64,000 nucleotides of DNA from assembly GCA_030726065.1 (NCBI GenBank), contig JANREK010000034.1:1-64000 (forward strand). The letters run 5' to 3'. How positions within the stretch are numbered: the first letter of the stretch is position 1; the number at the start of each line of letters is the position of its first letter. This stretch comes from Sediminibacterium sp. GTDB lineage: Bacteria; Bacteroidota; Bacteroidia; Chitinophagales; Chitinophagaceae. A program made the translations under genes and the position numbers. Below, piece by piece: positions 45,664-55,387 of this stretch. Below the pieces are notes generated by a model. It searched no databases. It saw nothing but the letters and a program-made list of their open reading frames with translations, and was not told the origin of the DNA.

Positions 45664-48276
45664 CTAACCTAATTGTGCTAAACTTTCTTCAATGGTTTGA
45701 ATTCTGGCCAAAGTATCTGCTTTTTTCTTTTGTTCAATTGCTAAAACATCCGGTTTTGCATTTTGAACAAATTTTTCATTGTCTAGTTTCTTGCTAACGC
45801 TTATTAAAAATCCTTTTTGGTGCGCTAAATCCTTTAATAAGTTTTCCTTTAAGCTAGCAGTATCAATTGCTTGATCTGATACAATATAAAATTTATCTTT
45901 TTCTAAAGCAACTACAATGGAGGCGGCAATGGCACTTGAAGTATATTGTATATCAGATGCGTTTATTTGCTTTGCTAATATTTTTTGTATTGTTTGATAG
46001 GGTGCATTATTCGATGTTTGAATATGTAGTTCAATCGCATCCTTTGGCTTGATCTGATTTTTATTACGTGCATCACGTAAAGTGGAAATGACGTTTTGCA
46101 ATAAAGCACCTGCATTTAAAACAGCATCGTCTACTTTTGATGTTGGTGTATATAGTTTAATACATAAATCCTCGGTCTGCGTTTTTAATGTATGGTGAAT
46201 TTCTTCTGTAATAAATGGCATGAAAGGATGTAATAATTGTAAAAGCGCATCATAATATTCCACTGTTTTTTCATATACGCCTTGATGCATTGGTTGTTCA
46301 AAACCTGGCTTGATCCATTCCAAATACCAACTACAAAAATCATCCCATATTAAACCATAAATCGTTTTTAAAGCTTCGCTTAATCGAAATGTTTTTAGCA
46401 TTTCATCCACTTCGTTTTGAGTGCTCGTTAATTTCGTCTGAAACCAATCCATAGCAAATTTTGCATCCTCTGGAATTTCGCCTTCCTTATTTTGACGTGC
46501 TTCCCACATCTTCAATAATTTAGTGGCATTCCATAATTTATTATTAAAATTTCTGCCTTGCTCTAAAGTTGATTCGTCAAACAACAAATCATTTCCTGCA
46601 GGAGACGCAATCATAATACCAAAACGAACTGCGTCTGCACCATATTGATCAATGAGTCCTAAAAGGTCGGGAGAGTTTCCTAAACTTTTACTCATTTTAC
46701 GTCCTTGTTTATCGCGCACAATACCTGTGAAGTATACATCCTTGAATGGAATTTTACCCATGTATTCTTCCCCAGCTATAATCATTCTCGCTACCCAAAA
46801 GAAAATAATTTCAGGTGCTGTTACTAAAGTGCTGGTAGGATAGTAGTAATTAACTTCCGCATTATTAGGATTTGATAATCCTTTAAAAACTTCAAAAGGC
46901 CATAACCAACTACTAAACCAAGTATCCAAACAATCGGCATCCTGTGTTAATTTTTTTCCTTTGGTTTCAGGATGATTCGCATTTACTTCTGCTTCATTGT
47001 GTGCAACATAAATATTGCCTTCTTCATCATACCATGCGGGTATACGATGCCCCCACCAAAGCTGACGACTAATACACCAGTCCTTAATGCCTTCCATCCA
47101 ATGGCGATATAAGTTTTTAAATTTAGCAGGATGAAAACTAATTTCATCTGACATCACAGCTTCTAAAGCAGGTGCCGCTAATTTTTTCATATCCACCCAC
47201 CATTGTAAACTTAATCTTGGTTCTACAATGGCATCGGTTCTTTCACTAAAGCCTACTTGATGCGTGTAATCTTCAATCTTCACTAAATTTCCTGCGGCAT
47301 CTAAATCCTTGGTAATAATTTTTCTTACCTCAATTCTGTCCTGTCCGATATATAAGCCTGCTGCTTCAGATAAGGTACCATCATCATTCATGGTATCAAT
47401 GACTTCCAAATTATATTTTTGGCCTAACATAAAATCATTGATGTCATGTGCCGGTGTTACTTTTAATGCACCAGTACCAAATTCAATTTCCACATAGTCA
47501 TCGGCGATAATAGGGATGCGTCTATTGATTAATGGAACAAAAGCAAATTTGCCCACCAAGTGCTTATATCTGTCATCCTTAGGATGAACACAAATTGCTG
47601 AGTCTCCTAAAATAGTTTCAGGACGAACTGTTGCAATGGTAATATATTCATCACCGGGTATATCTAACTTATAACGTAAGTGATATATTTTTCCAGCAAC
47701 TTCCTTGTGTATTAATTCTTCATCGCTTAATGCAGTTTTCGCGCGCACATCCCAATTGATCATTCTTTTACCGCGATAAATTTTTCCTTTCTTGTATAAA
47801 TCAACGAAAACTTTAATAACCGATTCGTAGTAATCTGCATCCATGGTGAATGAGGTTCGCTCCCAATCCAAACTGCAACCCATCTTTCTCAATTGTTGCA
47901 AGATAATACCGCCATATTTTTCTTTCCATTCCCATGCATATCCTAAAAATTCATCTCTGGTTAAAGATGATTTTGGAATGCCTCTTTCTCTTAACATTGC
48001 TACTACTTTTGCTTCGGTTGCAATGGAGGCATGATCTGTTCCTGGAACCCAACATGGATTAAATCCTTGCATGCGCGCACGACGAACTAAGATATCTTGA
48101 ATCGTATTATTTAAGCAATGCCCCATATGTAACACACCAGTCACATTTGGTGGAGGTATTACAACAGTGTATGCCTTTTTATCATTGGGCGTGCTGTGAA
48201 AATAGCCGCTGTCCACCCAATGTTTGTACCATTTAATTTCAACTTCACCCGGTATGTAATTTTTACTCAATTCCAT
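45664..48276 (-). CDS. valS: valyl-tRNA synthetase
   Basis: 870 residues, class I aminoacyl-tRNA synthetase. HIGH-type motif HMGH at 50-53 within PPPNVTGVLHMGH, an editing (CP1) domain with ATVRPETILGDSAICVHP near 215-232, and KMSKS at about 526-530 in GRKMSKSLGN. An anticodon-binding helical domain follows, and a C-terminal coiled coil ends the protein (ALEKDKF onward). A TATTTTTG box lies 28 bases before its start. GNAT follows downstream. Confidence 0.97.
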   Translation of the reverse strand: MELSKNYIPGEVEIKWYKHWVDSGYFHSTPNDKKAYTVVIPPPNVTGVLHMGHCLNNTIQDILVRRARMQGFNPCWVPGTDHASIATEAKVVAMLRERGIPKSSLTRDEFLGYAWEWKEKYGGIILQQLRKMGCSLDWERTSFTMDADYYESVIKVFVDLYKKGKIYRGKRMINWDVRAKTALSDEELIHKEVAGKIYHLRYKLDIPGDEYITIATVRPETILGDSAICVHPKDDRYKHLVGKFAFVPLINRRIPIIADDYVEIEFGTGALKVTPAHDINDFMLGQKYNLEVIDTMNDDGTLSEAAGLYIGQDRIEVRKIITKDLDAAGNLVKIEDYTHQVGFSERTDAIVEPRLSLQWWVDMKKLAAPALEAVMSDEISFHPAKFKNLYRHWMEGIKDWCISRQLWWGHRIPAWYDEEGNIYVAHNEAEVNANHPETKGKKLTQDADCLDTWFSSWLWPFEVFKGLSNPNNAEVNYYYPTSTLVTAPEIIFFWVARMIIAGEEYMGKIPFKDVYFTGIVRDKQGRKMSKSLGNSPDLLGLIDQYGADAVRFGIMIASPAGNDLLFDESTLEQGRNFNNKLWNATKLLKMWEARQNKEGEIPEDAKFAMDWFQTKLTSTQNEVDEMLKTFRLSEALKTIYGLIWDDFCSWYLEWIKPGFEQPMHQGVYEKTVEYYDALLQLLHPFMPFITEEIHHTLKTQTEDLCIKLYTPTSKVDDAVLNAGALLQNVISTLRDARNKNQIKPKDAIELHIQTSNNAPYQTIQKILAKQINASDIQYTSSAIAASIVVALEKDKFYIVSDQAIDTASLKENLLKDLAHQKGFLISVSKKLDNEKFVQNAKPDVLAIEQKKKADTLARIQTIEESLAQLG

Positions 48277-48304
48277 GCTTTGCTTCTTTACCTATATTGA
48301 GCCA

Positions 48305-48312
48305 CAAAAATA
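48305..48312 (-). promoter_or_regulatory. Bacteroidota -7 box for valS
   Basis: TATTTTTG on the minus strand, 28 bases before the valS ATG, in the 87-bp gap shared with the divergent exonuclease gene. Confidence 0.5.
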
Positions 48313-48363
48313 AGGAAAAGGGACAAGCAATAAGTTGCTAAAAAATACGACCTTAGCCACTCG

Positions 48364-48951
48364 ATGGAATTTGCAGTAGTAGATATAGAAACCACAGGCA
48401 GTACCCCCCAATCCGCGGGGATTACTGAAATCGCTATTGTGATTCACAATGGGGTAGAAGTGACGGGCAAATATGTCACTTTGATTAACCCTAGGCAAAA
48501 AATACCCCCTTTTATCGTAAATATGACCGGCATAAGTGATGCCATGGTGGCAAATGCGCCATTATTTGAAGAGGTAGCACCACAGATATTTAATTTATTG
48601 AATGGTCGCATATTTGTGGCACATAATGTAAGCTTTGACTATTCCTTTGTGCATTATTTATTGGGAAAATCGGGGTTTCAGTGGTCAGCGCCAAAACTAT
48701 GTACCATTAAATTAAGTCGACGCGTTTTCCCAGGGTTGGAAAAATATGGATTGGGTTCCTTGACGCGTGATTTAGGTATTCGTATTGAAGGAAGACACCG
48801 AGCTTGGGGTGATGCCGCAGCAACCGCACAAGTATTAACCATGGCAATTGAAAAAGAAGGGATGAAACCTATTCATAGTTTGTTGGCGAAAAAAGAACCA
48901 AGAAAGAAAATAGTACCGCCTCCTAATGATCGGTCAGATGCCGAAGATTAA
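48364..48951 (+). CDS. DnaQ-like 3'-5' exonuclease (DEDDh)
   Basis: 195 residues. All DEDDh residues are visible: D7 and E9 in VVDIETTG, D92 in HNVSFDYSF, H145 and D150 in HRAWGDAAAT. This is the epsilon-type exonuclease fold. The protein is shorter than fused UvrC/GIY-YIG exonucleases and ends in a charged, probably disordered tail (KKEPRKKIVPPPNDRSDAED). It may proofread for DNA polymerase III or act in repair. It is divergent from valS and convergent with purB. Confidence 0.9.
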   Translation: MEFAVVDIETTGSTPQSAGITEIAIVIHNGVEVTGKYVTLINPRQKIPPFIVNMTGISDAMVANAPLFEEVAPQIFNLLNGRIFVAHNVSFDYSFVHYLLGKSGFQWSAPKLCTIKLSRRVFPGLEKYGLGSLTRDLGIRIEGRHRAWGDAAATAQVLTMAIEKEGMKPIHSLLAKKEPRKKIVPPPNDRSDAED

Positions 48952-48975
48952 CGAAAGTTGTTTGCTTGGGACATT

Positions 48976-50316
48976 TTAATATTCCGCGCTGATGCCAGTG
49001 TAATTATGCGGAGTAATTGCTTTTAATTCTTTTTTGATGCTGGCATTTACTTTTAATCCATCAATGAATTTATGCATTAGTTTTTTATCAATTTTATTAT
49101 TACCTCTTGTTAAATCCTTTAATGCTTCGTAAGGATTAGGGTAATTTTCGCGGCGTAATATTGTTTGAATTGCCTCAGCCACTACTGCCCAATTATTTTC
49201 CAAATCGGACTGCATTTTTTCTTCGTTCAAAATTAATTTGCTCAAACCTTTCTCTAATGAATTTAAGGCGATGGTGATATGACCTGCAGGTACACCCACA
49301 TTTCTTAAAACTGTGGAATCGGTTAAGTCTCTTTGTAAACGACTGATAGGGAGCTTCGCTGCTAAATGTTCCAATACTGCATTGGCCATGCCTAAATTAC
49401 CTTCGGCATTTTCAAAATCAATTGGGTTTACTTTGTGCGGCATAGCACTTGATCCTACTTCGCCTTTCTTGGTTTGTTGTTTAAAATAATCCATGGAGAT
49501 ATAGGTCCATATATCACGACTCAAATCAATCAATATATTATTTAAACGCTTTAATGTGTCACATTGCGCAGCAAAATGATCGTAGTGCTCAATTTGTGTG
49601 GTAAACTGCATTCTTTGTAAACCCAATACATCATCCACAAATTCATTGCCTAGACTAACCCAATTCTTTTTTGGAAATGCAATATGATGGGCGTTAAAAT
49701 TACCAGTAGCGCCACCAAACTTTGCAGCATAAGGGATAGATGCGAATAATTCAATTTGATGATGTAGTCTTTCCACAAAAACCATGATCTCTTTTCCTAA
49801 TGTAGTAGGGGAAGCCGCTTGGCCATGGGTTCTTGCCAGCAAGGAAACCTTTTTCCATTTTTTTGCTAGTTGAAATAAATTATTTTGCAAATTGATGTAC
49901 CCAGGTAAAATATTATTTTCCATTGCTTCCTTCCAGCTTAATGGAATAGCGGTATTGTTAATATCTTGAGAGGTTAGTCCAAAGTGTATCCATTCTTTTA
50001 ATTCACTTGCATTATTATTGTCAAGCAGCTCTTTTAAAAAATATTCAACCGCTTTTACATCGTGGTTGGTGGTAGCTTCAATCGTTTTAATTTTTTCTGC
50101 ATCCGCTTCGCTAAAATTTTCAACTACCCCAAGTAAAGCTTTACGTAGAGCAGGGGTAACTTTAAAAAACTTTTTATCTGCCAAAAACAAGAAGTAGTGC
50201 ACTTCCACCAGTACACGGTATTTTATAAGGCCAAATTCAGAAAAATAAGCGATCAATGAGGCAGTTTGCTTTTGATAACGACCGTCAATGGGAGAAATGG
50301 CTGTAAGTTTTGACAT
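48976..50316 (-). CDS. purB: adenylosuccinate lyase
   Basis: PurB cleaves SAICAR and adenylosuccinate in purine synthesis. 446 residues, the longer E. coli-type form. The fumarase-superfamily signature SSAMPHKVNPIDFENAEGN lies near residues 291-309, TTNHDVKAVEYF near 86 and ARTHGQAASPTT near 163, which carries the conserved His. A TAACTTTG box is 55 bases before the ATG. It is divergent from mqnA. Confidence 0.96.
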   Translation of the reverse strand: MSKLTAISPIDGRYQKQTASLIAYFSEFGLIKYRVLVEVHYFLFLADKKFFKVTPALRKALLGVVENFSEADAEKIKTIEATTNHDVKAVEYFLKELLDNNNASELKEWIHFGLTSQDINNTAIPLSWKEAMENNILPGYINLQNNLFQLAKKWKKVSLLARTHGQAASPTTLGKEIMVFVERLHHQIELFASIPYAAKFGGATGNFNAHHIAFPKKNWVSLGNEFVDDVLGLQRMQFTTQIEHYDHFAAQCDTLKRLNNILIDLSRDIWTYISMDYFKQQTKKGEVGSSAMPHKVNPIDFENAEGNLGMANAVLEHLAAKLPISRLQRDLTDSTVLRNVGVPAGHITIALNSLEKGLSKLILNEEKMQSDLENNWAVVAEAIQTILRRENYPNPYEALKDLTRGNNKIDKKLMHKFIDGLKVNASIKKELKAITPHNYTGISAEY

Positions 50317-50371
50317 TTGATTGTGCTTTAAAGAAGTAGTTACTATATTAAAAAAAAGGTTTTTCTTTGTG

Positions 50372-50379
50372 CAAAGTTA
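50372..50379 (-). promoter_or_regulatory. Bacteroidota -7 box for purB
   Basis: TAACTTTG followed by CA on the minus strand, 55 bases before the purB ATG. On the plus strand the overlapping TTTCTTTG is a weak candidate for mqnA. Confidence 0.55.
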
Positions 50380-50385
50380 ATTCAA

Positions 50386-51132
50386 TTGGACAAAAGATGG
50401 CGCATAGGCGCGGTAAGTTATTTAAATACCCGCCCATTATTATTAGGAATAGAGCAGGAAAGCTTTTTAAGCAGCATTGATTTGGTCAAATCCTATCCTA
50501 CTAATATTGCCCAAGATTTACTATCAGGGAAAATTGATATTGGGTTAGTTCCTGTGGCTATCCTGCCCCAATTATCCAATCCCCACATTGTTTCCAAGTA
50601 TGTTATTGGTGCTAATGGCGCAGTGGCTTCGGTGGCCTTATTTAGCGAAGTGCCTATAGATCAAATAAAAAGTATTTATTTAGATTATCAGAGCAGAACA
50701 TCCGTAAAATTATTAAAGATATTATTAGCGCAATATTGGAAAGTGGAAGTGAATTTTTTAGTAGCAACAGAAAGGTATATTGACCAAATTTCCGGCACCA
50801 CTGCCGGAGTGATCATTGGTGATAGGGCTTTGGAAAATTTAAGTAAATTCCCTTTTGTATATGACCTTGGATTGGCTTGGAAACAACATACTGGACTGCC
50901 ATTTGTATTTGCTGCATGGGTGGCGAATCAGCCTATTCCTTCAGCATTCATGGCTGCTTTTGAAGCAGCTAATGGGTATGGTTTAGCTCATTTGGACGAG
51001 GTTATAGACTTGATACCTGCTCAGGAGCAAGTGTATGATTTGCATAAGTATTACACGGAGAACGTAAGTTACATCTATGATGAAGAAATGAAGCAGGGCT
51101 TAGCTGCTTTTTTAAACTTTATTAAATCTTAA
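50386..51132 (+). CDS. mqnA: chorismate dehydratase (futalosine pathway)
   Basis: MqnA dehydrates chorismate to 3-enolpyruvyl-benzoate, the first step of the futalosine route to menaquinone. 248 residues with the periplasmic-binding-protein-like fold. The N-terminal RIGAVSYLNTRPLLLGIE, then SGKIDIGLVPVAILPQL, LDYQSRTSVKL and AGVIIGDRALE are family stretches. The family N-terminus aligns with a TTG start at 50386; there is no in-frame ATG close by, so an unusual start codon is chosen. Other mqn genes (mqnB, C, D, E) are not in the window. Confidence 0.9.
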   Translation: MDKRWRIGAVSYLNTRPLLLGIEQESFLSSIDLVKSYPTNIAQDLLSGKIDIGLVPVAILPQLSNPHIVSKYVIGANGAVASVALFSEVPIDQIKSIYLDYQSRTSVKLLKILLAQYWKVEVNFLVATERYIDQISGTTAGVIIGDRALENLSKFPFVYDLGLAWKQHTGLPFVFAAWVANQPIPSAFMAAFEAANGYGLAHLDEVIDLIPAQEQVYDLHKYYTENVSYIYDEEMKQGLAAFLNFIKS

Positions 51133-51144
51133 TTACTTTTACGC

Positions 51145-51897
51145 ATGACTTCATTTGAAAAATTAATTACCCTGCTTTCCTATATCAAACAGCCTGCAAA
51201 AAGGAAAATGATCAATTTGGCGGCAACATTTGAAAACCAAGTTGGTTTAGAAGTAGGAGGGCCTAGTGCTTTATTTAATTTTAAGAGTGCATTCCCAATT
51301 TATTTGCATGCAAAGATGATTGATGGTGTTAATTTTTCTAATCATACGCTTTGGGAGGGCGAAATTCAGCAAGGTAATTTATATAGCTATTATAAAAATA
51401 AACAAGGATTTCAATTTATAGGTGAAGCGTCGGATTTAAGTGCAGTGAAAGATGCGTGTTATGATTTTGTACTTTCCTGTCATTCTTTAGAGCATGTTGC
51501 CAACCCAATTAAGGCTTTGAAGGATTGGATTAGGGTAATAAAGCAGCATGGCCGTTTAGTATTAGTGCTGCCAGATAAGGAATTCACTTTCGATCACAAT
51601 CGACCCATCACCACTTTGACACATTTGATTGATGATTATAACAACGATGTAACCGAATCGGATACGACACATTTTGAGGAAGTAATTGCATTGCATGATT
51701 TCAAATACGATGCTTTTGTAAAATCAAAGGAGGATTTGATCAAACGCACACATTTAAATATTGTAAATAGGGCGGTGCATCATCATGTATTCAACTTAGC
51801 CTTAATTAAGGAGATGTTTATTTATTGTGGCTTTGAATTGTTACATCAACAAACCTATCCGCCATTCCATTTGGTGAGTGTTGCGCAAAAAAAGTAG
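51145..51897 (+). CDS. class I SAM-dependent methyltransferase
   Basis: 250 residues. The SAM-binding motif has the unusual form LEVGGPSALF near residues 35-44, a variant seen in methyltransferases of surface-glycan loci. FVLSCHSLEHVANPIKALKDW near 107-127 and GRLVLVLPDKEFTFDHNRP complete the fold. It starts 12 bp after mqnA on the same strand. Because it borders a flippase and glycosyltransferases, modification of a glycan is more likely than a menaquinone step, but both are open. Confidence 0.8.
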   Translation: MTSFEKLITLLSYIKQPAKRKMINLAATFENQVGLEVGGPSALFNFKSAFPIYLHAKMIDGVNFSNHTLWEGEIQQGNLYSYYKNKQGFQFIGEASDLSAVKDACYDFVLSCHSLEHVANPIKALKDWIRVIKQHGRLVLVLPDKEFTFDHNRPITTLTHLIDDYNNDVTESDTTHFEEVIALHDFKYDAFVKSKEDLIKRTHLNIVNRAVHHHVFNLALIKEMFIYCGFELLHQQTYPPFHLVSVAQKK

Positions 51898-51902
51898 TTC
51901 AC

Positions 51903-53423
51903 TTATTTTTTTCTAAAAATTGCAGGTAATTTGTTTTTGAAAAAGTTGTTCACTATTTCTAGTGCTTCAGGTGCTGGGTTAATCCATGAAACCAATAAAT
52001 AAAAGCTGAGTCCAAAAACCGAGGATTGCAATAAAATATTAGCTAGAATATTATTTGCATGCGGTATTTGATGCACCAACAAAATTAATCCAATACTCAA
52101 TAATAAAAATAGCCCATGCTTATAAGTGTAGGGTTGCAGATTAAATTTAAAGTAAAGAAACGAAAATCGAATACTGTTATACAAAGTGAGTGCTATTAAA
52201 TTAGAATATGCCAACCCTTCTAGGTTGTAATTTTTTATTAAATAGTAGTTCAGTGGTAAGGATAAAAGGATATAGAATAAGTTGGTGTAAAAATCAAACT
52301 TCCAAAAATTAGAAGTACCAATGATTTGGCTATTTACACCTGTAGCTAAATCAATTAATTTGGCCAATCCCAATATAAAAATCAGTTTACCAATAGCATC
52401 GTATCCGCCGGCTTCCTTGTGACTGACCCAGTTTAAAAATGCAATTAAATTGTCAGTATTTAACCAAATCAGCCCAAACAATAATAGCCCTATAGCTAGT
52501 AGGTTAGATACGCTTTTATGATATACATGTTTGATATTCGCAAAATCTTTGTTTTTCCAGGAAGAAGCTAATACAGGTATACTGATTGAATTCAAGCTGC
52601 GTTGTGGAATTTCCAAAATTGCTGAAACATAAGTTGCAATGGCAAAGATACTTGCATCACTTAATCCTCGCAATCCGACAATCATAAAAGTATCATTGGT
52701 ACGCGCTAGTAAATTAAAAAATTGTCCTGCGAAAACGAATAGGGCAAAGCTGAACATTTTGCCTTTGAGTCGCTTGGTGACATTGCTGATTTGTAAACTT
52801 TTAAATGAAAATTGTTTCGATTGAATTAAGTTAATCAATAGTAGTAAGCTAGGTATTACATACAATAAACTAAATAAGGATAAAAAGCCAACAAGGTCAA
52901 TATATTTTAATCCAAAAGCAATAATAAGTAGGGTAGTTAAAATACGAATTAATGTTTCTCTTAAAAAGTTTGAATAAACACCTTTTCTTAAACCCCAGGC
53001 AAAAGCCTCTAGCCAATAAAAAATTAATAAGAAAAAGGTATAAGGATATACATAATTAAAATACTGCCCTAAGCTGGGTGATTTGCCCAACTTGCGAATG
53101 ATAAAATCTTTTTGTTGCCAGCCAATGATGAGCAGTAAACTAAATCCAATTAAATTAATAATTAAAGTGATAAAGGGGAGCTCGTTTTTTTTAGGGCCTA
53201 AATAATGATTATAAAAGGGATAAAATTTATAAATCACCGGCAAGGTTCCAAGCGTACAAAATACGGAAAGCGTAGCCCCAATATCCAACATGGCCCTGAC
53301 CAGACCTTGGTCATTTTTTGAGAAGAACATGGGGAATAATACCAAAAGGTTAACGGCTCCAATTAAAAAGCCCATCAAGATAAAGAATGATGATTTAACC
53401 CCTTGTTTTTGAATAATCCCCAT
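51903..53423 (-). CDS. polysaccharide flippase (Wzx-like, MOP superfamily)
   Basis: 506 residues with about 12-14 hydrophobic helices spread evenly, the hallmark of polysaccharide/lipid-linked oligosaccharide exporters. Stretches such as GLRGLSDASIFAIATYVSAI near residue 250 and IPVLASSWKN near 283 fit the family. It would move lipid-linked glycan units across the inner membrane. Its ATG is only four bases from a TATATTTG box, suggesting a leaderless or near-leaderless message. Glycosyltransferases follow on both strands. Confidence 0.88.
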   Translation of the reverse strand: MGIIQKQGVKSSFFILMGFLIGAVNLLVLFPMFFSKNDQGLVRAMLDIGATLSVFCTLGTLPVIYKFYPFYNHYLGPKKNELPFITLIINLIGFSLLLIIGWQQKDFIIRKLGKSPSLGQYFNYVYPYTFFLLIFYWLEAFAWGLRKGVYSNFLRETLIRILTTLLIIAFGLKYIDLVGFLSLFSLLYVIPSLLLLINLIQSKQFSFKSLQISNVTKRLKGKMFSFALFVFAGQFFNLLARTNDTFMIVGLRGLSDASIFAIATYVSAILEIPQRSLNSISIPVLASSWKNKDFANIKHVYHKSVSNLLAIGLLLFGLIWLNTDNLIAFLNWVSHKEAGGYDAIGKLIFILGLAKLIDLATGVNSQIIGTSNFWKFDFYTNLFYILLSLPLNYYLIKNYNLEGLAYSNLIALTLYNSIRFSFLYFKFNLQPYTYKHGLFLLLSIGLILLVHQIPHANNILANILLQSSVFGLSFYLLVSWINPAPEALEIVNNFFKNKLPAIFRKK

Positions 53424-53427
53424 ACTA

Positions 53428-53435
53428 CAAATATA
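53428..53435 (-). promoter_or_regulatory. Bacteroidota -7 box abutting the flippase start
   Basis: TATATTTG on the minus strand, with only four bases between it and the ATG at 53423. Transcription starting about five bases downstream would begin at or beside the start codon. Confidence 0.5.
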
Positions 53436-53487
53436 TTGTAAATGTGGTAAAAGTAAATATGTAATGAAATGGGCTTATTTTTACCAT

Positions 53488-54261
53488 ATGGAACAATTGT
53501 CGGTCATTACTATCAGCTTTAATAATTTAAAGGAGTTGCAGCAAACCTGCAATTCAGTGGATAGTCAGTCAATTCCTCCCCATGAACATTATATAATAGA
53601 TGGGTCAAGCAATGATGAAATTTCTGTATGGTTAAATAACTCCTCACAACCAGAATACCGTAAATGGATTTGTGAAAAAGATAAGGGTATTTCAGATGCC
53701 TTTAATAAAGGAATAAATTTGGCATCTGGATCGATCATCCATCTTTTAAACTCAGCGGATGTTTACTATTCAAATTCAGTTATAGAAAATGTGGTGAATT
53801 TTTATAAGCAACACCCAGAAACCCAGTGGACGAGTGGCAATATATATATGAAGCGCGGCGGAATTTGGGTAAATATTGGCGTTCCATTTGATCCTAAGCA
53901 ATTATATAAAGGCATGCGCGCTGTTTCTCATCCTACTTGGTTTGTAAGGAAAGAAGTATATGCGCGGGTAGGCCAATTTTCTGTGGATATAAAAATTGCG
54001 ATGGATTATGATTTGATGTGCAGATTGAAAGGAGAACCCTATGGTTATATCAACGAAACTTTAATAAAATTTGATGATTCTGGTGTAAGCACGCATCAGT
54101 ATTTAAATTCTATTAAAGAAAATACACAAGTTTATGAATCCTACTTTGGATATTCGATTGCTGCGCGTATTTGGCAATTTAGATTACGGATATTGTACTA
54201 TTTATTAAAATCTGGTTTCGGAAAGTTTTTATATGCTATAAAAGCAAATAATTTAAAGTAA
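53488..54261 (+). CDS. GT2-family glycosyltransferase
   Basis: 257 residues from the second ATG (MEQLSVITISFNN), chosen because the family fold starts there; the first ATG (53464) adds eight unlike residues. GT-A fold: VITISFNNLKELQQTCNSV, DGSSND, the DKGISDAFNKGI block near 72-83, and NSADVYY where other members have NSDD or NAGD as the metal-site region. A colanic-acid WcaE-like relationship is suggested. The sugar and acceptor are unknown. Confidence 0.87.
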   Translation: MEQLSVITISFNNLKELQQTCNSVDSQSIPPHEHYIIDGSSNDEISVWLNNSSQPEYRKWICEKDKGISDAFNKGINLASGSIIHLLNSADVYYSNSVIENVVNFYKQHPETQWTSGNIYMKRGGIWVNIGVPFDPKQLYKGMRAVSHPTWFVRKEVYARVGQFSVDIKIAMDYDLMCRLKGEPYGYINETLIKFDDSGVSTHQYLNSIKENTQVYESYFGYSIAARIWQFRLRILYYLLKSGFGKFLYAIKANNLK

Positions 54262-54265
54262 TCTT

Positions 54266-55282
54266 TTATAACACGGGCTTTTTGTAAATTTTTTTAAAAA
54301 GCAGAAACAGTTCGTTGAGTAATGGGGTTGTTTCAATAAATCGGGCTATTTGAATGGACTTAATTTTGAATGGGGCGAAGGGTATATCCATTTCTATGCA
54401 TTTTTCTTCAATTTTGTTACGCACTTTATCAATCGTTAATCCTTGTCTATTATTTTTTGGTGTGCGTAATAGCCTATGCGCCATTGCTTTTGTGGTACTT
54501 TCTGCAAAAGCGGTAAGGTAGGATTGTATGGTTAATTCAAAACTGGTCGCTTCTTTCATTAATTCTTTTAGATAATCTAGAAAAATAATAAAAGCATCAA
54601 GTAAAATTTTATCTTTTGATGTTTTAGTTACAGAAGGGTGAATGCGAAATGAAAACCGGATAGCTGGATCCACGGCTAAGTAACTTTTTTTAGTAAGTGC
54701 AATCCATATTTGTGCATCTGCATATATCAAATTAGGATAATTAGTTGGGATGCCTCCAATAGCATCATAATCCTTGGATTTGAAAACATAACCAGTGGCC
54801 ATAATATCAATCCTTTCTTTTAAAGTGTACTCCAAATAATCTGAGGCGGTCATTTGTGTAGGTAGTGAATGGCATTTTTTTATGGTTTCACTTTTACTAT
54901 TGATATAGTTAAAATGGGTATGATACAAACTTGCTTCAGGGTTTGCATTAATCAAGTTATTAATACTTGATAGGAATCCTTTACTTAAAATATCATCATA
55001 ACCTAAAATGGTCATGTATTCTTTTTTTTCAAGATCTTTGATGCGTCCCCAATTTTGCAAAATATCCAAATTTTTATCAGAAAGCAGGACGGAAATTTTT
55101 GGATTATTTAAATCCTTTATTTCATGTAATGCATCATCTGTATTACTGGTAATATCAGCTAAAACAATTATTTCATAGTGCGGATAGTCCTGTGCCAAAA
55201 CTGACTGCAAGCAATCAAGTAAATATTGCTTTCCCGTTTTGAAAGGGATGATTATTGAATAATGATTTATTTTACCGCTCAT
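54266..55282 (-). CDS. GT2-family glycosyltransferase
   Basis: 338 residues. The N-terminal GT-A domain (about 8-220) starts with YSIIIPFKTGKQYLLDCLQS and has YDDILSKGF near 115-123 as the DXD-like site. The C-terminal ~110 residues form a helical extension ending IYKKPVL. It is convergent with the preceding GT2 with only 4 bp between stops, and is monocistronic in appearance. Specificity is unknown. Confidence 0.85.
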   Translation of the reverse strand: MSGKINHYSIIIPFKTGKQYLLDCLQSVLAQDYPHYEIIVLADITSNTDDALHEIKDLNNPKISVLLSDKNLDILQNWGRIKDLEKKEYMTILGYDDILSKGFLSSINNLINANPEASLYHTHFNYINSKSETIKKCHSLPTQMTASDYLEYTLKERIDIMATGYVFKSKDYDAIGGIPTNYPNLIYADAQIWIALTKKSYLAVDPAIRFSFRIHPSVTKTSKDKILLDAFIIFLDYLKELMKEATSFELTIQSYLTAFAESTTKAMAHRLLRTPKNNRQGLTIDKVRNKIEEKCIEMDIPFAPFKIKSIQIARFIETTPLLNELFLLFKKIYKKPVL

Positions 55283-55369
55283 AGCATCTACAAGATAAAT
55301 ATTTATAGTTAAAATTTAAACATATTCAATTTTTACTAGGTAAAAGAAGGCCGTTTTATGTAATTGGTT

Positions 55370-55377
55370 TAAATTTG
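55370..55377 (+). promoter_or_regulatory. Bacteroidota -7 box for the third GT2 gene
   Basis: TAAATTTG, 10 bases before the ATG at 55388 and 22 before the alternative ATG at 55400. Confidence 0.45.
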
Positions 55378-55387
55378 GTTCAACTAA

